A DNA stretch of 11,414 bases from Sinorhizobium sp. (lineage in GTDB: Bacteria; Pseudomonadota; Alphaproteobacteria; Rhizobiales; Rhizobiaceae): positions 1 to 11,414 of the forward strand of contig JAPSJG010000078.1 of assembly GCA_031178305.1 (NCBI GenBank), in the 5' to 3' direction. Shown piece after piece: positions 1-5,787 of this stretch (position 1 is the stretch's first letter; every line of letters begins with the position of its first letter). A program made the translations under genes and the position numbers. Below the pieces are notes generated by a model that was given only the letters and a program-made list of their open reading frames with translations, was not told the origin of the DNA and did no database searches.

Positions 1-43
1 CTCGCTGGGATTGTCCGGAAAACGCCGTTCGCAAAACATTGCC

Positions 44-72
44 TTGACTGAATCGACTAAGTATTTGATTTA
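44..72 (+). promoter_or_regulatory. Probable promoter of the tRNA-Leu gene
   Basis: A TTGACT box (44-49) and a GATTTA box (67-72) are separated by 17 bp and end 8 bp before the first tRNA base. This fits a sigma-70 type promoter for the tRNA. The -35 box is good and the -10 box is weak. It lies in chromosome outside the element. Confidence 0.45.
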
Positions 73-80
73 GGCTGCGG

Positions 81-165
81 GCGGACGTGGCGAAACTGGT
101 AGACGCAAGGGACTTAAAATCCCTCGCCGCAAGGCTTACGGGTTCGACCCCCGTCGTCCGCACCA
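81..165 (+). tRNA. tRNA-Leu (anticodon UAA), intact, at the left end of the element
   Basis: The 85-nt gene folds as a class II tRNA. The acceptor arms are GCGGACG and CGTCCGC, followed by A and an encoded CCA (163-165). The anticodon stem AGGGA/TCCCT encloses the loop CTTAAAA with TAA at 115-117. The variable-arm stem is GCC/GGC around GCAA, and the T arm is ACGGG TTCGACC CCCGT. It decodes UUA and, by wobble, UUG. The element is inserted at its anticodon loop. The 5' half is therefore chromosomal, and the 3' half from the core onward was most likely supplied by the element's attP, which restored a working gene. Its variable arm differs from that of the displaced 3' copy at 11288-11341, so it is now a hybrid. 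Confidence 0.97.
110..126 (+). repeat. attL core (17-bp direct repeat within the tRNA anticodon arm)
   Basis: GGACTTAAAATCCCTCG is identical to 11288-11304. It covers the anticodon stem-loop, the usual crossover site of tRNA-targeting tyrosine integrases. Past the core, identity is interrupted by the variable arm (127-137 against 11305-11313) and resumes with the T arm and acceptor arm. Strand exchange must therefore lie within or before the core. Confidence 0.9.
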
Positions 166-211
166 ACAATCTGATTTCCTTGAACAATTTTGCGCCCGCA
201 AAGCTCTGGTT

Positions 212-256
212 TCGGACCCCTTTTTACCCACTGGGGTCCGACGTGGGGTCCGAGTT
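212..256 (+). repeat. Left integrase arm-type repeats
   Basis: Two tandem 12-bp units, GGGGTCCGACGT and GGGGTCCGAGTT (233-256), are preceded by an inverted copy TCGGACCCC (212-220). The inverted copy can pair with the first unit across a 12-nt loop. The tandem pair, with one extra T in front (232-256), is identical to 11147-11171 next to the integrase. The pair starts about 105 bp from the attL core. Paired repeats on both sides of a core are the pattern of integrase arm-binding sites. Binding itself is inferred. Confidence 0.7.
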
Positions 257-292
257 GCAAGTCATAGAGGCTTCGTTCCCAGTCCAAATTTT

Positions 293-353
293 TTTACCGT
301 AACAACGAGCAACACTATATCACTTTGTGTAAAGGTACATATTCGTCAATATT
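293..353 (+). promoter_or_regulatory. Candidate early promoter region
   Basis: Two overlapping weak sigma-70-like pairs are visible, each with a 17-bp spacer. TTTACC (293-298) pairs with TATATC (316-321), and TTGTGT (325-330) pairs with AATATT (348-353). The second -10 box overlaps the first ATATTGC repeat, which could be an operator. No pair is close to consensus, so this only marks the likely start of early transcription. Confidence 0.3.
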
Positions 354-431
354 GCCGCTTTTATTTTTTGATATTGCGGGTTCTCTGCTCATTCGCTCTA
401 ATACGGGTAAGAGACAAGGAGATATATTGAC

Positions 432-761
432 ATGAGCGAAGAAGAGGAACGTCAGCTTATTCGCGACCGAATGGCGCATTGGACGCAGCAGGGCATATTC
501 GGCGAATCGGTTTACGACGCCATGGCAACCGACCCTTGCCTTCCGAACAATCTCGCGATCCCGCAAGTCAGTGAGGCGTCCGGCTTAAACGAGAACACGC
601 TCAAGATGCGGCGCGCGCGGAACATGGAGCCGCCGTTCGTCCGGCTCACCCGCAAGTTCGTGGTTTATCCGAAAGCAGATTTCTTCCAGTGGCTGAAGAG
701 GCGGTATGTCCCGACGCGGAAGGATAAGCGCGCTCGCGACGAATACACGCAGCGAGCATGA
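432..761 (+). CDS. Excisionase/AlpA-like small HTH DNA-binding protein
   Basis: This 109-aa protein is the first gene inside the left attachment site. Residues about 41-90 read as a winged helix-turn-helix of the excisionase/AlpA (MerR-like) kind. A helix-turn-helix with IPQVSEASGLNENTLKMRR is followed by a basic strand-turn segment with PPFVRLTRKFVVYPKADFFQWL, which matches the usual pattern of tolerant substrate phrase, strand and terminal helix. The tail is strongly basic. Such proteins bend att DNA to direct excision and often also regulate int. AAGGAG (416-421) lies 10 nt before the ATG. In the circular form this gene would diverge from int across attP, which supports a directionality role. 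It could instead be only a transcriptional regulator of the early genes. Confidence 0.6.
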   Translation: MSEEEERQLIRDRMAHWTQQGIFGESVYDAMATDPCLPNNLAIPQVSEASGLNENTLKMRRARNMEPPFVRLTRKFVVYPKADFFQWLKRRYVPTRKDKRARDEYTQRA

Positions 762-861
762 GACGCGAAGACTCGGCGGCGGCGTGAGCCAACGCGAATA
801 ACGGCACGCGGCGGAAGATCGCGGCCAGCCAAGTTCAGGAGAATGACAAGCCACGACGAAA

Positions 862-886
862 GGCCACCGGCGCGGTTCCGGTGGCC
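862..886 (+). other. Stable hairpin between the first two genes
   Basis: A perfect 9-bp stem, GGCCACCGG (862-870) and CCGGTGGCC (878-886), encloses a 7-nt loop. No T-tract follows on either strand, so it is not a clear intrinsic terminator. It lies 41 bp before the next start codon and may be an mRNA processing or stability element. The rest of 762-926 shows no gene. Confidence 0.4.
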
Positions 887-926
887 CTCCAATGATCATG
901 GCAACTTCTATGAACGAGGTGATTAT

Positions 927-1169
927 ATGCCAACATCCCGCAAAAAGCTAACCATCGAAGACGTCATCAGATCGTACCCATTCGGCCAGCCGGTGCTCGA
1001 CGAGAACGGCCGCCTTCGCTGGAGTACCGGAGGACGCCTCCACCCGATCGACGCGCACGTCTATGGGATCAAGCGAATTGCCGAATCCACGTTGCGCCGC
1101 CGCATCATCCCGCCAGAAGAAGTCGCCGCAGCGCTGCTCGCCGTCGCCAAGGAATGGGAGCGGAAGTGA
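927..1169 (+). CDS. Hypothetical protein, 80 aa, early operon
   Basis: I do not recognise this family. The chosen ATG at 927 has GAGGTG (916-921) at normal spacing. An in-frame upstream ATG at 843 would add 28 residues, but its AGGAG is only 1 nt away and the extra part runs through the hairpin at 862-886. The product is a small charged protein: a basic start (MPTSRKKLTIEDVI), a central part rich in R, G and H, and a C-terminal helix with EEVAAALLAVAKEWERK. No membrane segment or catalytic motif is visible. The stop codon is followed after 1 nt by the ATG of the replication ATPase, so the two are probably co-translated. A role as an accessory replication or regulatory factor is a guess from position only. 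Confidence 0.6.
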   Translation: MPTSRKKLTIEDVIRSYPFGQPVLDENGRLRWSTGGRLHPIDAHVYGIKRIAESTLRRRIIPPEEVAAALLAVAKEWERK

Positions 1170-1170
1170 A

Positions 1171-2799
1171 ATGGCCAAGCGAATGGAGAATGGCGCGGGC
1201 GGCGGCGGTGGAACCACTCAGCGGCTTGATCGCATCCGGATCGAACTCGTTCAGGGCGCTATGCCTGCGATTGTCGCGGAAACTGAAGAGGCGATAATCA
1301 AGCACAACCTTCCGATCTATGATCGCGCCAATCGACTCGTCCTTCCAATCGAGAAAGAGTGCGAGGACGCGGAAGGACGCAAGTTTCCAAGCATCGCGCT
1401 CGGTGAAATCGGTCTGCCTCGAATGCTGCTTCTCATGGATGAAGCATGCATCTTTCAGAAGTACGACGGGCGCAAGCGCGACTTCGTTTCAGTCGATGCA
1501 CCGGAGCGCGTCGGCCGCTCGATCCTCGATCACGCTGGAGCCTGGCCATTCCCGGAAATCATCAACATCGTCGCGGCGCAATCACTTGACCGAAAAGGCG
1601 ACATCATCGACAGGCCGGGCCTGCATCGGCCATCCAAGATGCTTTTCGCGGGACTGCCGCCGCTTCCGGCGTCGATGCCGCGACATCCCGAACGGCAAGA
1701 CGCGTTGGACGCGTTGGCGCTACTGGATGGCCTTCTCAAGGAGTTTCCGTTTGACGGTCCTGTTTCCAAGGCCGTTGCCCTAAGTCAAATCGTCTCGACA
1801 GTCTTGCGCGCCATGCTGTCGACTGTACCGATGCATGCGGTAACCGCACCGGAAGCAGGAAGCGGCAAAAGCTATCTCGCGACATTGACAAGCCTGATCG
1901 CAACTGGCCGCGCCTGTCCTGTCATCCCGGCCACGAGCAATGCCGAAGAATTCGAAAAGCGGCTTACAGGCGCGCTTTTGAGTGGCGCTCCGATAGTGTC
2001 ATTCGACAACCTTGATCGGCCATTGAAAAGCGCGCTGCTTTGCCAAGCACTGACAGAGCCGATGGTGGAAGTTCGCCCACTCGGCACGTCCCAGCTCATG
2101 CGGATCGAGCAACGGGCAACCTATTTCGCTAACGGCAATAATCTGGAAATTGTCGGCGATCTCGCTCGTCGCACCTTGCTCGCCACACTTGACAGCGGCG
2201 AGGAAAGGCCGGAGCTGCGAGAATTCAACGGCCATCCGGCAGCAGACATCCTTGAGGATCGCGGACGCTATATCGCCGCCTGTCTCACCATCGTCCGCGC
2301 CTATGTCCTCGCCACGAGGCCGGAAAAATTGTCGCCGCTCGCGTCGTTCGAGGCGTGGAGCGATAACGTCCGCAGTGCGCTCGTATGGCTTGGCTGTGAA
2401 GACCCCTGCGCATCGATCGAGACCATCCGGAAGAACGATCAGGATCGCGACAACTTCGCCGCGCTGCTCGCTGCATGGCCAGAACACGGCAAGCCGTTTC
2501 TTGCCAGCGAGATGATCAAGATTGCCGCCGCCGCCCGCGATATGGCGTTCAAAAAAGCTCGTGACGCATCATTCACGGACGACTTCAGCGCGCCGGAAGA
2601 ACCTGCCCTTTGGCTCGCTCTTCGCGAGATTGCCGACGACAGAAAAGGCGGAATCGACGCCGGAAAATTGGGTTACTACCTGCGCAAGATGAAAAGCAAG
2701 GTGGCAACGGTAGATAGTGGGATGAGGGTTAAGCTGTTGAAAGGAGATAAGAAACACCAAGCTGTCCAATGGATAGTCGAGCGTTTGAATGGTTTGTGA
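1171..2799 (+). CDS. P-loop/AAA+-type replication ATPase (helicase-like), 542 aa
   Basis: This is the largest early gene. A P-loop NTPase domain begins near residue 220. The Walker A motif is APEAGSGKS (226-234, K233, S234). A Walker B-like strand is APIVSFDN (273-280, D279). A sensor-1-like FANGNN follows (319-324), then the arginine pair DLARR (330-334) as a finger or sensor-2 candidate. Spacing and order resemble the ATPase half of phage and plasmid primase-helicases of the P4-alpha/VirE-like type. The first 220 residues show no primase motif I recognise. The start at 1171 lies 1 nt after the preceding stop; an upstream in-frame ATG (1063) would overlap that gene by 107 bp. Three 9-bp direct repeats begin 4 nt after its stop, which supports a role in starting replication of the excised element. 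The exact family and a helicase activity are inferred. Confidence 0.7.
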   Translation: MAKRMENGAGGGGGTTQRLDRIRIELVQGAMPAIVAETEEAIIKHNLPIYDRANRLVLPIEKECEDAEGRKFPSIALGEIGLPRMLLLMDEACIFQKYDGRKRDFVSVDAPERVGRSILDHAGAWPFPEIINIVAAQSLDRKGDIIDRPGLHRPSKMLFAGLPPLPASMPRHPERQDALDALALLDGLLKEFPFDGPVSKAVALSQIVSTVLRAMLSTVPMHAVTAPEAGSGKSYLATLTSLIATGRACPVIPATSNAEEFEKRLTGALLSGAPIVSFDNLDRPLKSALLCQALTEPMVEVRPLGTSQLMRIEQRATYFANGNNLEIVGDLARRTLLATLDSGEERPELREFNGHPAADILEDRGRYIAACLTIVRAYVLATRPEKLSPLASFEAWSDNVRSALVWLGCEDPCASIETIRKNDQDRDNFAALLAAWPEHGKPFLASEMIKIAAAARDMAFKKARDASFTDDFSAPEEPALWLALREIADDRKGGIDAGKLGYYLRKMKSKVATVDSGMRVKLLKGDKKHQAVQWIVERLNGL

Positions 2800-2802
2800 A
2801 AA

Positions 2803-2926
2803 GGGGAGGATAACGAGGATTGGGAGGATTGCTCCTTCCGACGCGGGAAACTGTCAGTCGTGCACGATCTAATGCAAATATCCCTAGAGGTCTTGGATCT
2901 TGCCTCCCCTAAGTCCCATCCTCCCC
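2803..2926. repeat. Iteron-like 9-bp repeats, candidate replication origin
   Basis: Three tandem 9-mers, GGGGAGGAT (2803-2811), AACGAGGAT (2812-2820) and TGGGAGGAT (2821-2829), share the core GAGGAT at exactly 9-bp spacing. A perfect inverted copy of the first, ATCCTCCCC, lies at 2918-2926, with CCTCCC (2903-2908) able to pair with GGGAGG (2822-2827). A 10-bp palindrome TCGTGCACGA (2858-2867) sits between. The array lies directly downstream of the replication ATPase and has no coding sequence. It could be an origin with iterons, or a structured RNA between the two operons. Confidence 0.45.
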
Positions 2927-2970
2927 GGCAAAGAAATTGCAACCAGAGACTTTAGAGGAGGAGAAGGCCA

Positions 2971-3633
2971 ATGGCAGACGACGAGCGCATGACGAAAGGC
3001 GAACGCGAGGACTTGCAACGGCTCATCCGGCAGCGGGAGAAGGTACTGAAAAGCGCAGCCAAGCAGCGTTCAGCGGATTTGCTCGCCGACTTCGAAAACC
3101 AGATATCGGCGCAATACAGCTTCGATGACGATGCTGTATGGGCAGCGGCCGAAAAGGCGGCGGCGGTAGAAGTTCGCAAGGCGCAAGAACGCGTGTCGGC
3201 CCGCTGCGAAGAACTCGGCATTCCGAGACAATTCGCGCCCAGCCTCAATCTCTACTGGAGCGCTCGTGGCTATGAAAACTCAGTCGGGAAACGCCGTACT
3301 GAACTTCGCTTGGCGGCAAAAGCGCAGGTCGCTGCGCTGGAACAGAAGGCCATCGTCGCCATCGAAATGGCATCTGTAGAGGCGCAAACCCAGCTCGCCG
3401 TCGCTGGACTGACGAGCGAAGCAGCCCGCGCCTTCTTCGACAACCTTCCCGCAGTCGATAGCCTGATGCCGTCGCTGTCCTATCAGGAGATCGCGGGCGA
3501 AAGCGATGTCCCGATAGTCGAACAAATGCTCACGCCGAATGCACTTCGCCAGCGGCGTTACCGCGAGCGGCAGAAGGCGTTACGTGACGCCGATGTAACT
3601 TTACCTGAACCCATGAAGGAGGAACGGCAATGA
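2971..3633 (+). CDS. Hypothetical phage-type protein, 220 aa
   Basis: AGGAGGAG (2956-2963) precedes the ATG by 7 nt and fixes the start; an ATG 6 codons later has no comparable site. The protein is soluble, rich in alanine, glutamate and arginine, and probably mostly helical. It has likely coiled-coil stretches at residues 8-40 and 55-80. Near the C-terminus the basic segment LTPNALRQRRYRERQKALR (187-205) looks like a nucleic-acid-binding helix. Similar basic tails occur in small phage proteins of alphaproteobacteria, but I cannot assign a family. It overlaps the next gene by ATGA (3630-3633), so the two are translationally coupled. The location after the candidate origin suggests DNA metabolism or regulation, which is inference. 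Confidence 0.75.
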   Translation: MADDERMTKGEREDLQRLIRQREKVLKSAAKQRSADLLADFENQISAQYSFDDDAVWAAAEKAAAVEVRKAQERVSARCEELGIPRQFAPSLNLYWSARGYENSVGKRRTELRLAAKAQVAALEQKAIVAIEMASVEAQTQLAVAGLTSEAARAFFDNLPAVDSLMPSLSYQEIAGESDVPIVEQMLTPNALRQRRYRERQKALRDADVTLPEPMKEERQ

Positions 3634-3950
3634 GCGAGAGGATAATTGCGGACGAAACACTGCTGCGCATGATCATCACCAACCCGCTCAAGCGGTGGGA
3701 AAAGGACAAATGGCTGCACTTCGGTCAAGACTGGGCTTTACGCTCGACGATGGCACAGCTTGAGCCTATCGCGGCGCTCTACGACCTTGCCATAGACCCT
3801 GATCGCCGGGATGAGCTGGCTGAGGCATTAGGGCCGTATCTCTGCACCTATCTTCGCCAGAACGGCAGCAATCTTAGCTACCTGCAACTGCGCTGGTTTG
3901 TGATCGGCGCAAATGAAATCCATGCGCTGGCACTTGATGACGAATGGTGA
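3630..3950 (+). CDS. Hypothetical protein, 106 aa, coupled to the preceding gene
   Basis: The ATG overlaps the upstream stop (ATGA), and AAGGAGG lies 8 nt before it. The product is a mixed-charge soluble protein with several aromatic residues: W23, W28, H30, F31 and W35 near the start, and YLQLRWF later on. No known motif is apparent. It ends in LDDEW followed by TGA. The same frame then stays open for another 44 codons to a TAA at 4083-4085, with coding-like third-position GC, so the present end may be a premature or recoded stop (see findings). No function is assigned. It probably shares a transcript with the gene at 2971. Confidence 0.65.
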   Translation: MSERIIADETLLRMIITNPLKRWEKDKWLHFGQDWALRSTMAQLEPIAALYDLAIDPDRRDELAEALGPYLCTYLRQNGSNLSYLQLRWFVIGANEIHALALDDEW

Positions 3951-3969
3951 GCCAATCGCCTGTCGGCAG

Positions 3970-3991
3970 AACTTCGCGACGTCGCGAAGTT
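3970..3991. promoter_or_regulatory. 22-bp perfect palindrome, possible operator
   Basis: AACTTCGCGAC (3970-3980) is followed at once by its exact reverse complement (3981-3991). There is no loop, so a dimeric protein site on DNA is more likely than an RNA hairpin. It lies 20 bp after the stop of the 106-aa gene. No partner copy was seen elsewhere in the window. Confidence 0.4.
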
Positions 3992-4147
3992 TCACGGCGG
4001 GCATGGCGGGGGGGATGGGTTGAACGACTACGACGGCGGCCTTGTGACCGGCGTCTGCCAATCGTGCGCGATTCCGGCTTTTTAATTTTAGCCCTTTTCC
4101 CTTTCGCCGCGCAGAATCAGGCATCCACAACCGGCCCCCGTCCGCCG

Positions 4148-4540
4148 CTAAACCCTAGGGGAATTCCGTTCGGGCAACGCTGTCCGAACACATCTCACTT
4201 GTTGCGGAATAGAAACGGTTCCTGATCTGCAACGCTGTCCGCTGTCCTTATCGGCGGTTTGGAACTGCCAGATATCGAAATGCTGCCGCGATGCAGGTGG
4301 TGATGCAAAACCGTCATCTGCCGTTTTTGCATCAAGCCATCGACTGATCGTTGCCTGATCGGTTCCGATCTCGTCGGCTATTTCGCGCTGGCTTTTGCAA
4401 TCGAGCCATAGGTTCCATGCTTTGGCTTGCTGGGCATCCCTCAAAAGGCGGGGCGGTAAAAAGGCTGTAGGGTCTACAGAGTTTAGCGCCTTTTCCGCCC
4501 TGCGATAATTCATTTCGGTTCCGAAACGATTGCGGTACAA
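4148..4540 (-). pseudogene. Truncated HTH fragment of a phage ParB/DNA-methyltransferase-like protein
   Basis: An open frame on the minus strand (130 codons from a TTG, or 121 from an ATG at 4513) has no good ribosome binding site. It carries a clear helix-turn-helix, LDCKSQREIADEIGTDQATISRWL (about residues 47-69), then PPASRQHFDIWQF (80-93). From memory, an HTH followed by an aromatic D-[IV]-W-x-F segment is found just before the catalytic domain of phage ParB-like/N4-N6 adenine methyltransferases. Here the reading frame soon loses that likeness and ends, and no DPPY-like catalytic motif follows. The break lies at tandem GCTGTCC copies (4234-4247) and a repeated GCAACGCTGTCCG. I read it as a remnant between the early and the capsid modules. 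A small intact HTH regulator is the alternative. Confidence 0.45.
4174..4241 (+). repeat. 13-bp direct repeat pair near the end of the HTH fragment
   Basis: GCAACGCTGTCCG occurs at 4174-4186 and 4229-4241, 55 bp apart. The second copy overlaps a tandem 7-bp duplication GCTGTCC GCTGTCC (4234-4247). The repeats mark the place where the leftward frame stops resembling its family, which suggests rearrangement or slippage there. Confidence 0.4.
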
Positions 4541-4541
4541 T
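4513..4541 (+). promoter_or_regulatory. Candidate promoter with operator-like palindrome for the capsid operon
   Basis: TACAAT (4536-4541) is a good -10 box. Seventeen bp upstream is TTTCGG (4513-4518), a poor -35 box that is one arm of the inverted repeat TTTCGG-TT-CCGAAA (4513-4526). A weak -35 inside a palindrome suggests an activator or repressor site. It would start transcription near 4548, just before the two-hairpin leader. Confidence 0.3.
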
Positions 4542-4563
4542 GCTCTTGCCGTGGAAATACACG

Positions 4564-4632
4564 AAGGAAGGGCGACGGCCGCCGAGACGAGGAACCCTTG
4601 TCCGCCCTTCCTTAAAGGAGGGCTTTTTTGTG
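4564..4632 (+). promoter_or_regulatory. Two-hairpin leader: attenuator that also masks the capsid ribosome binding site
   Basis: Hairpin 1 pairs AAGGAAGGGCG (4564-4574) perfectly with CGCCCTTCCTT (4603-4613). Hairpin 2 pairs GCCCTTCC (4604-4611) with GGAGGGC (4617-4623), with one bulged T. It is followed by six T (4624-4629), directly before the GTG start at 4630. The two stems share 4604-4611, so only one can form. Hairpin 2 has the form of an intrinsic terminator and contains the Shine-Dalgarno AGGAGG (4617-4622). This is a textbook attenuator geometry. The signal that would switch it is unknown, and a plain terminator of the upstream operon is the simpler alternative. Confidence 0.5.
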
Positions 4633-5787
4633 GACACGTCCCGCCTCGAAAGCGAGATTGCTAACCAAAAGCATTTGCTGATCGGCATCGAGCGGCGCAT
4701 GCGCAAGCTCTCACCTGCCGCCGCGATCCCTGCCGCCGACCCCCCGCAAATGGCGATTGTCCGGCTTATCCTCGCCCGCGTTCACCGCGCCGCGAACGGC
4801 AACCGAGAACGGCTCGATCAGGTCATCGAGCGGCTGTTTCCGGTCGACGTCAGTCGCGAAATTCACCGGTCAATGCAAAGTCCCGGCGAGTACTTGCGCA
4901 CGCGTGCCGCCGTCGATCCCGCCATGACGACCGTACCGGGCTGGGCTGCGGAGATCGTGCCGGGTGCAGTGCTCTTTTCCGGAGCGCTGCCATTGCTCGC
5001 GGGCCGCTCGGTTTTCTCCCGGTTGGCGGCTCGCGGGCTTTCGATTGAGCTTCCACCGGGCGGCTCGATCCGCCTTCCGAATGCCGCGCCGTCCGATCCG
5101 CCGCCATCGCCCTGGGTGGGCGAAGGCCAGCCGATTCCGGTGCGCTCCGGACTGCTTTCCTTGACGACTCTCAGGTCGCATAAGGCGGCGGTCCTTTCCA
5201 CTTTCAGCGAGGAAATCGCGGCGCACTCGATTCCGACCGCCGAGTCGATCATCGCCGATATCCTTCAATCCGACATTTCGCGCTCGATTGACGCAACGTT
5301 GCTCGACGCCAATCCGGCGACGGCGATCCGCCCGGCAGGCCTCTTGAACGGCGTTGCGCCGCTGGCGGCAGGAGCCGACGCCGCAGCTGATATCAAGGCG
5401 CTTGTCGGCGCGATCAGCAATCCCGCGCCAGCCGATTTCGTGCTGATCGCCTCGACTGCACAGGCCGTCGCGCTTTCGCTGGCTTATCCGCAGCTCGCCG
5501 TCCCTGTTCTCGCGTCGGATGTGCTGCCGCCCGGCACCATCATCGGCATCGACGCTGCGGACTTCGTTTCGTCGGCGGATCGCGACAGCTTCACGATTTC
5601 CGCCTCGACGGAAGCTGTTCTGCACGAGTCGGATGCGCCCGATCCCATCGTCGATGCTGGCACCACGGCCGCGCCGGTTCGCTCGCTTTTTCAAACTGAC
5701 ATCGTCGGCGTGAAGCTCCGGGAGATGCTCGGATGGCTGCTGCGCCGTCCCGGCCGCGTTGCATGGGTGGGAGGCGTCCAATGGTAG
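4630..5787 (+). CDS. HK97-fold major capsid protein, 385 aa
   Basis: The start is GTG 4630, with AGGAGG (4617-4622) 7 nt upstream. An in-frame ATG at 4540 has no ribosome site and would translate through the leader hairpins. The N-terminal about 85 residues are charged and helical, like the delta/scaffold segment of HK97 capsid proteins. The capsid domain follows, with typical phrases: PWVGEGQPIPV, LTTLRSHKAAVLSTFSEEIAAHS, a helix of the DATLLD type with a GLLNG loop, TAQAVALSLAYP, and an end with LFQTDIVGVKLREMLGWLLRRPG and VAWVGGVQW. Known homologues assemble icosahedral heads, normally with a portal, protease and terminase, none of which is visible here. The head protease that often precedes or is fused to such capsids is absent. 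The stop overlaps the next ATG by 3 nt, starting a coupled operon. Confidence 0.8.
   Translation: MDTSRLESEIANQKHLLIGIERRMRKLSPAAAIPAADPPQMAIVRLILARVHRAANGNRERLDQVIERLFPVDVSREIHRSMQSPGEYLRTRAAVDPAMTTVPGWAAEIVPGAVLFSGALPLLAGRSVFSRLAARGLSIELPPGGSIRLPNAAPSDPPPSPWVGEGQPIPVRSGLLSLTTLRSHKAAVLSTFSEEIAAHSIPTAESIIADILQSDISRSIDATLLDANPATAIRPAGLLNGVAPLAAGADAAADIKALVGAISNPAPADFVLIASTAQAVALSLAYPQLAVPVLASDVLPPGTIIGIDAADFVSSADRDSFTISASTEAVLHESDAPDPIVDAGTTAAPVRSLFQTDIVGVKLREMLGWLLRRPGRVAWVGGVQW

Larger units (their letters stand above)
166..431. other. Intergenic attachment-arm and control region left of the first gene
   Basis: These 266 bp between the tRNA and the first gene hold no credible coding sequence. 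They contain one inverted and two direct copies of GGGGTCCGA (212-220, 233-241, 245-253) that match the repeat pair upstream of the integrase. An AT-rich stretch follows, with two ATATTGC direct repeats 22 bp apart (349-355 and 371-377), and then a good ribosome binding site for the gene at 432. In the circular form this would be one arm of attP and the promoter region for the early genes. Confidence 0.7.

Noticed and set aside
87..302. 71-codon rightward frame starting inside the tRNA-Leu gene
   Set aside because: Its first third is the translated tRNA sequence, a common false gene call, and the rest is the attachment arm.
862..886. Hairpin as an intrinsic terminator
   Set aside because: The stem is strong but there is no T-tract on either side, so only a structure is recorded.
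1063..1170. Longer N-terminus for the replication ATPase
   Set aside because: It would overlap the preceding gene by more than 100 bp and adds a low-complexity R/S/P-rich segment. The ATG at 1171 sits 1 nt after the upstream stop.
3944..4225. 93-codon rightward frame overlapping the 106-aa gene end
   Set aside because: It is arginine-rich as expected of an out-of-frame shadow, has no ribosome site, and conflicts with the more coding-like frame that continues past the TGA at 3948.
4540..4629. ATG at 4540 as the capsid start
   Set aside because: It overlaps a -10 box, lacks a ribosome site, and the 30 extra codons run through the hairpin leader. GTG 4630 has an ideal AGGAGG.
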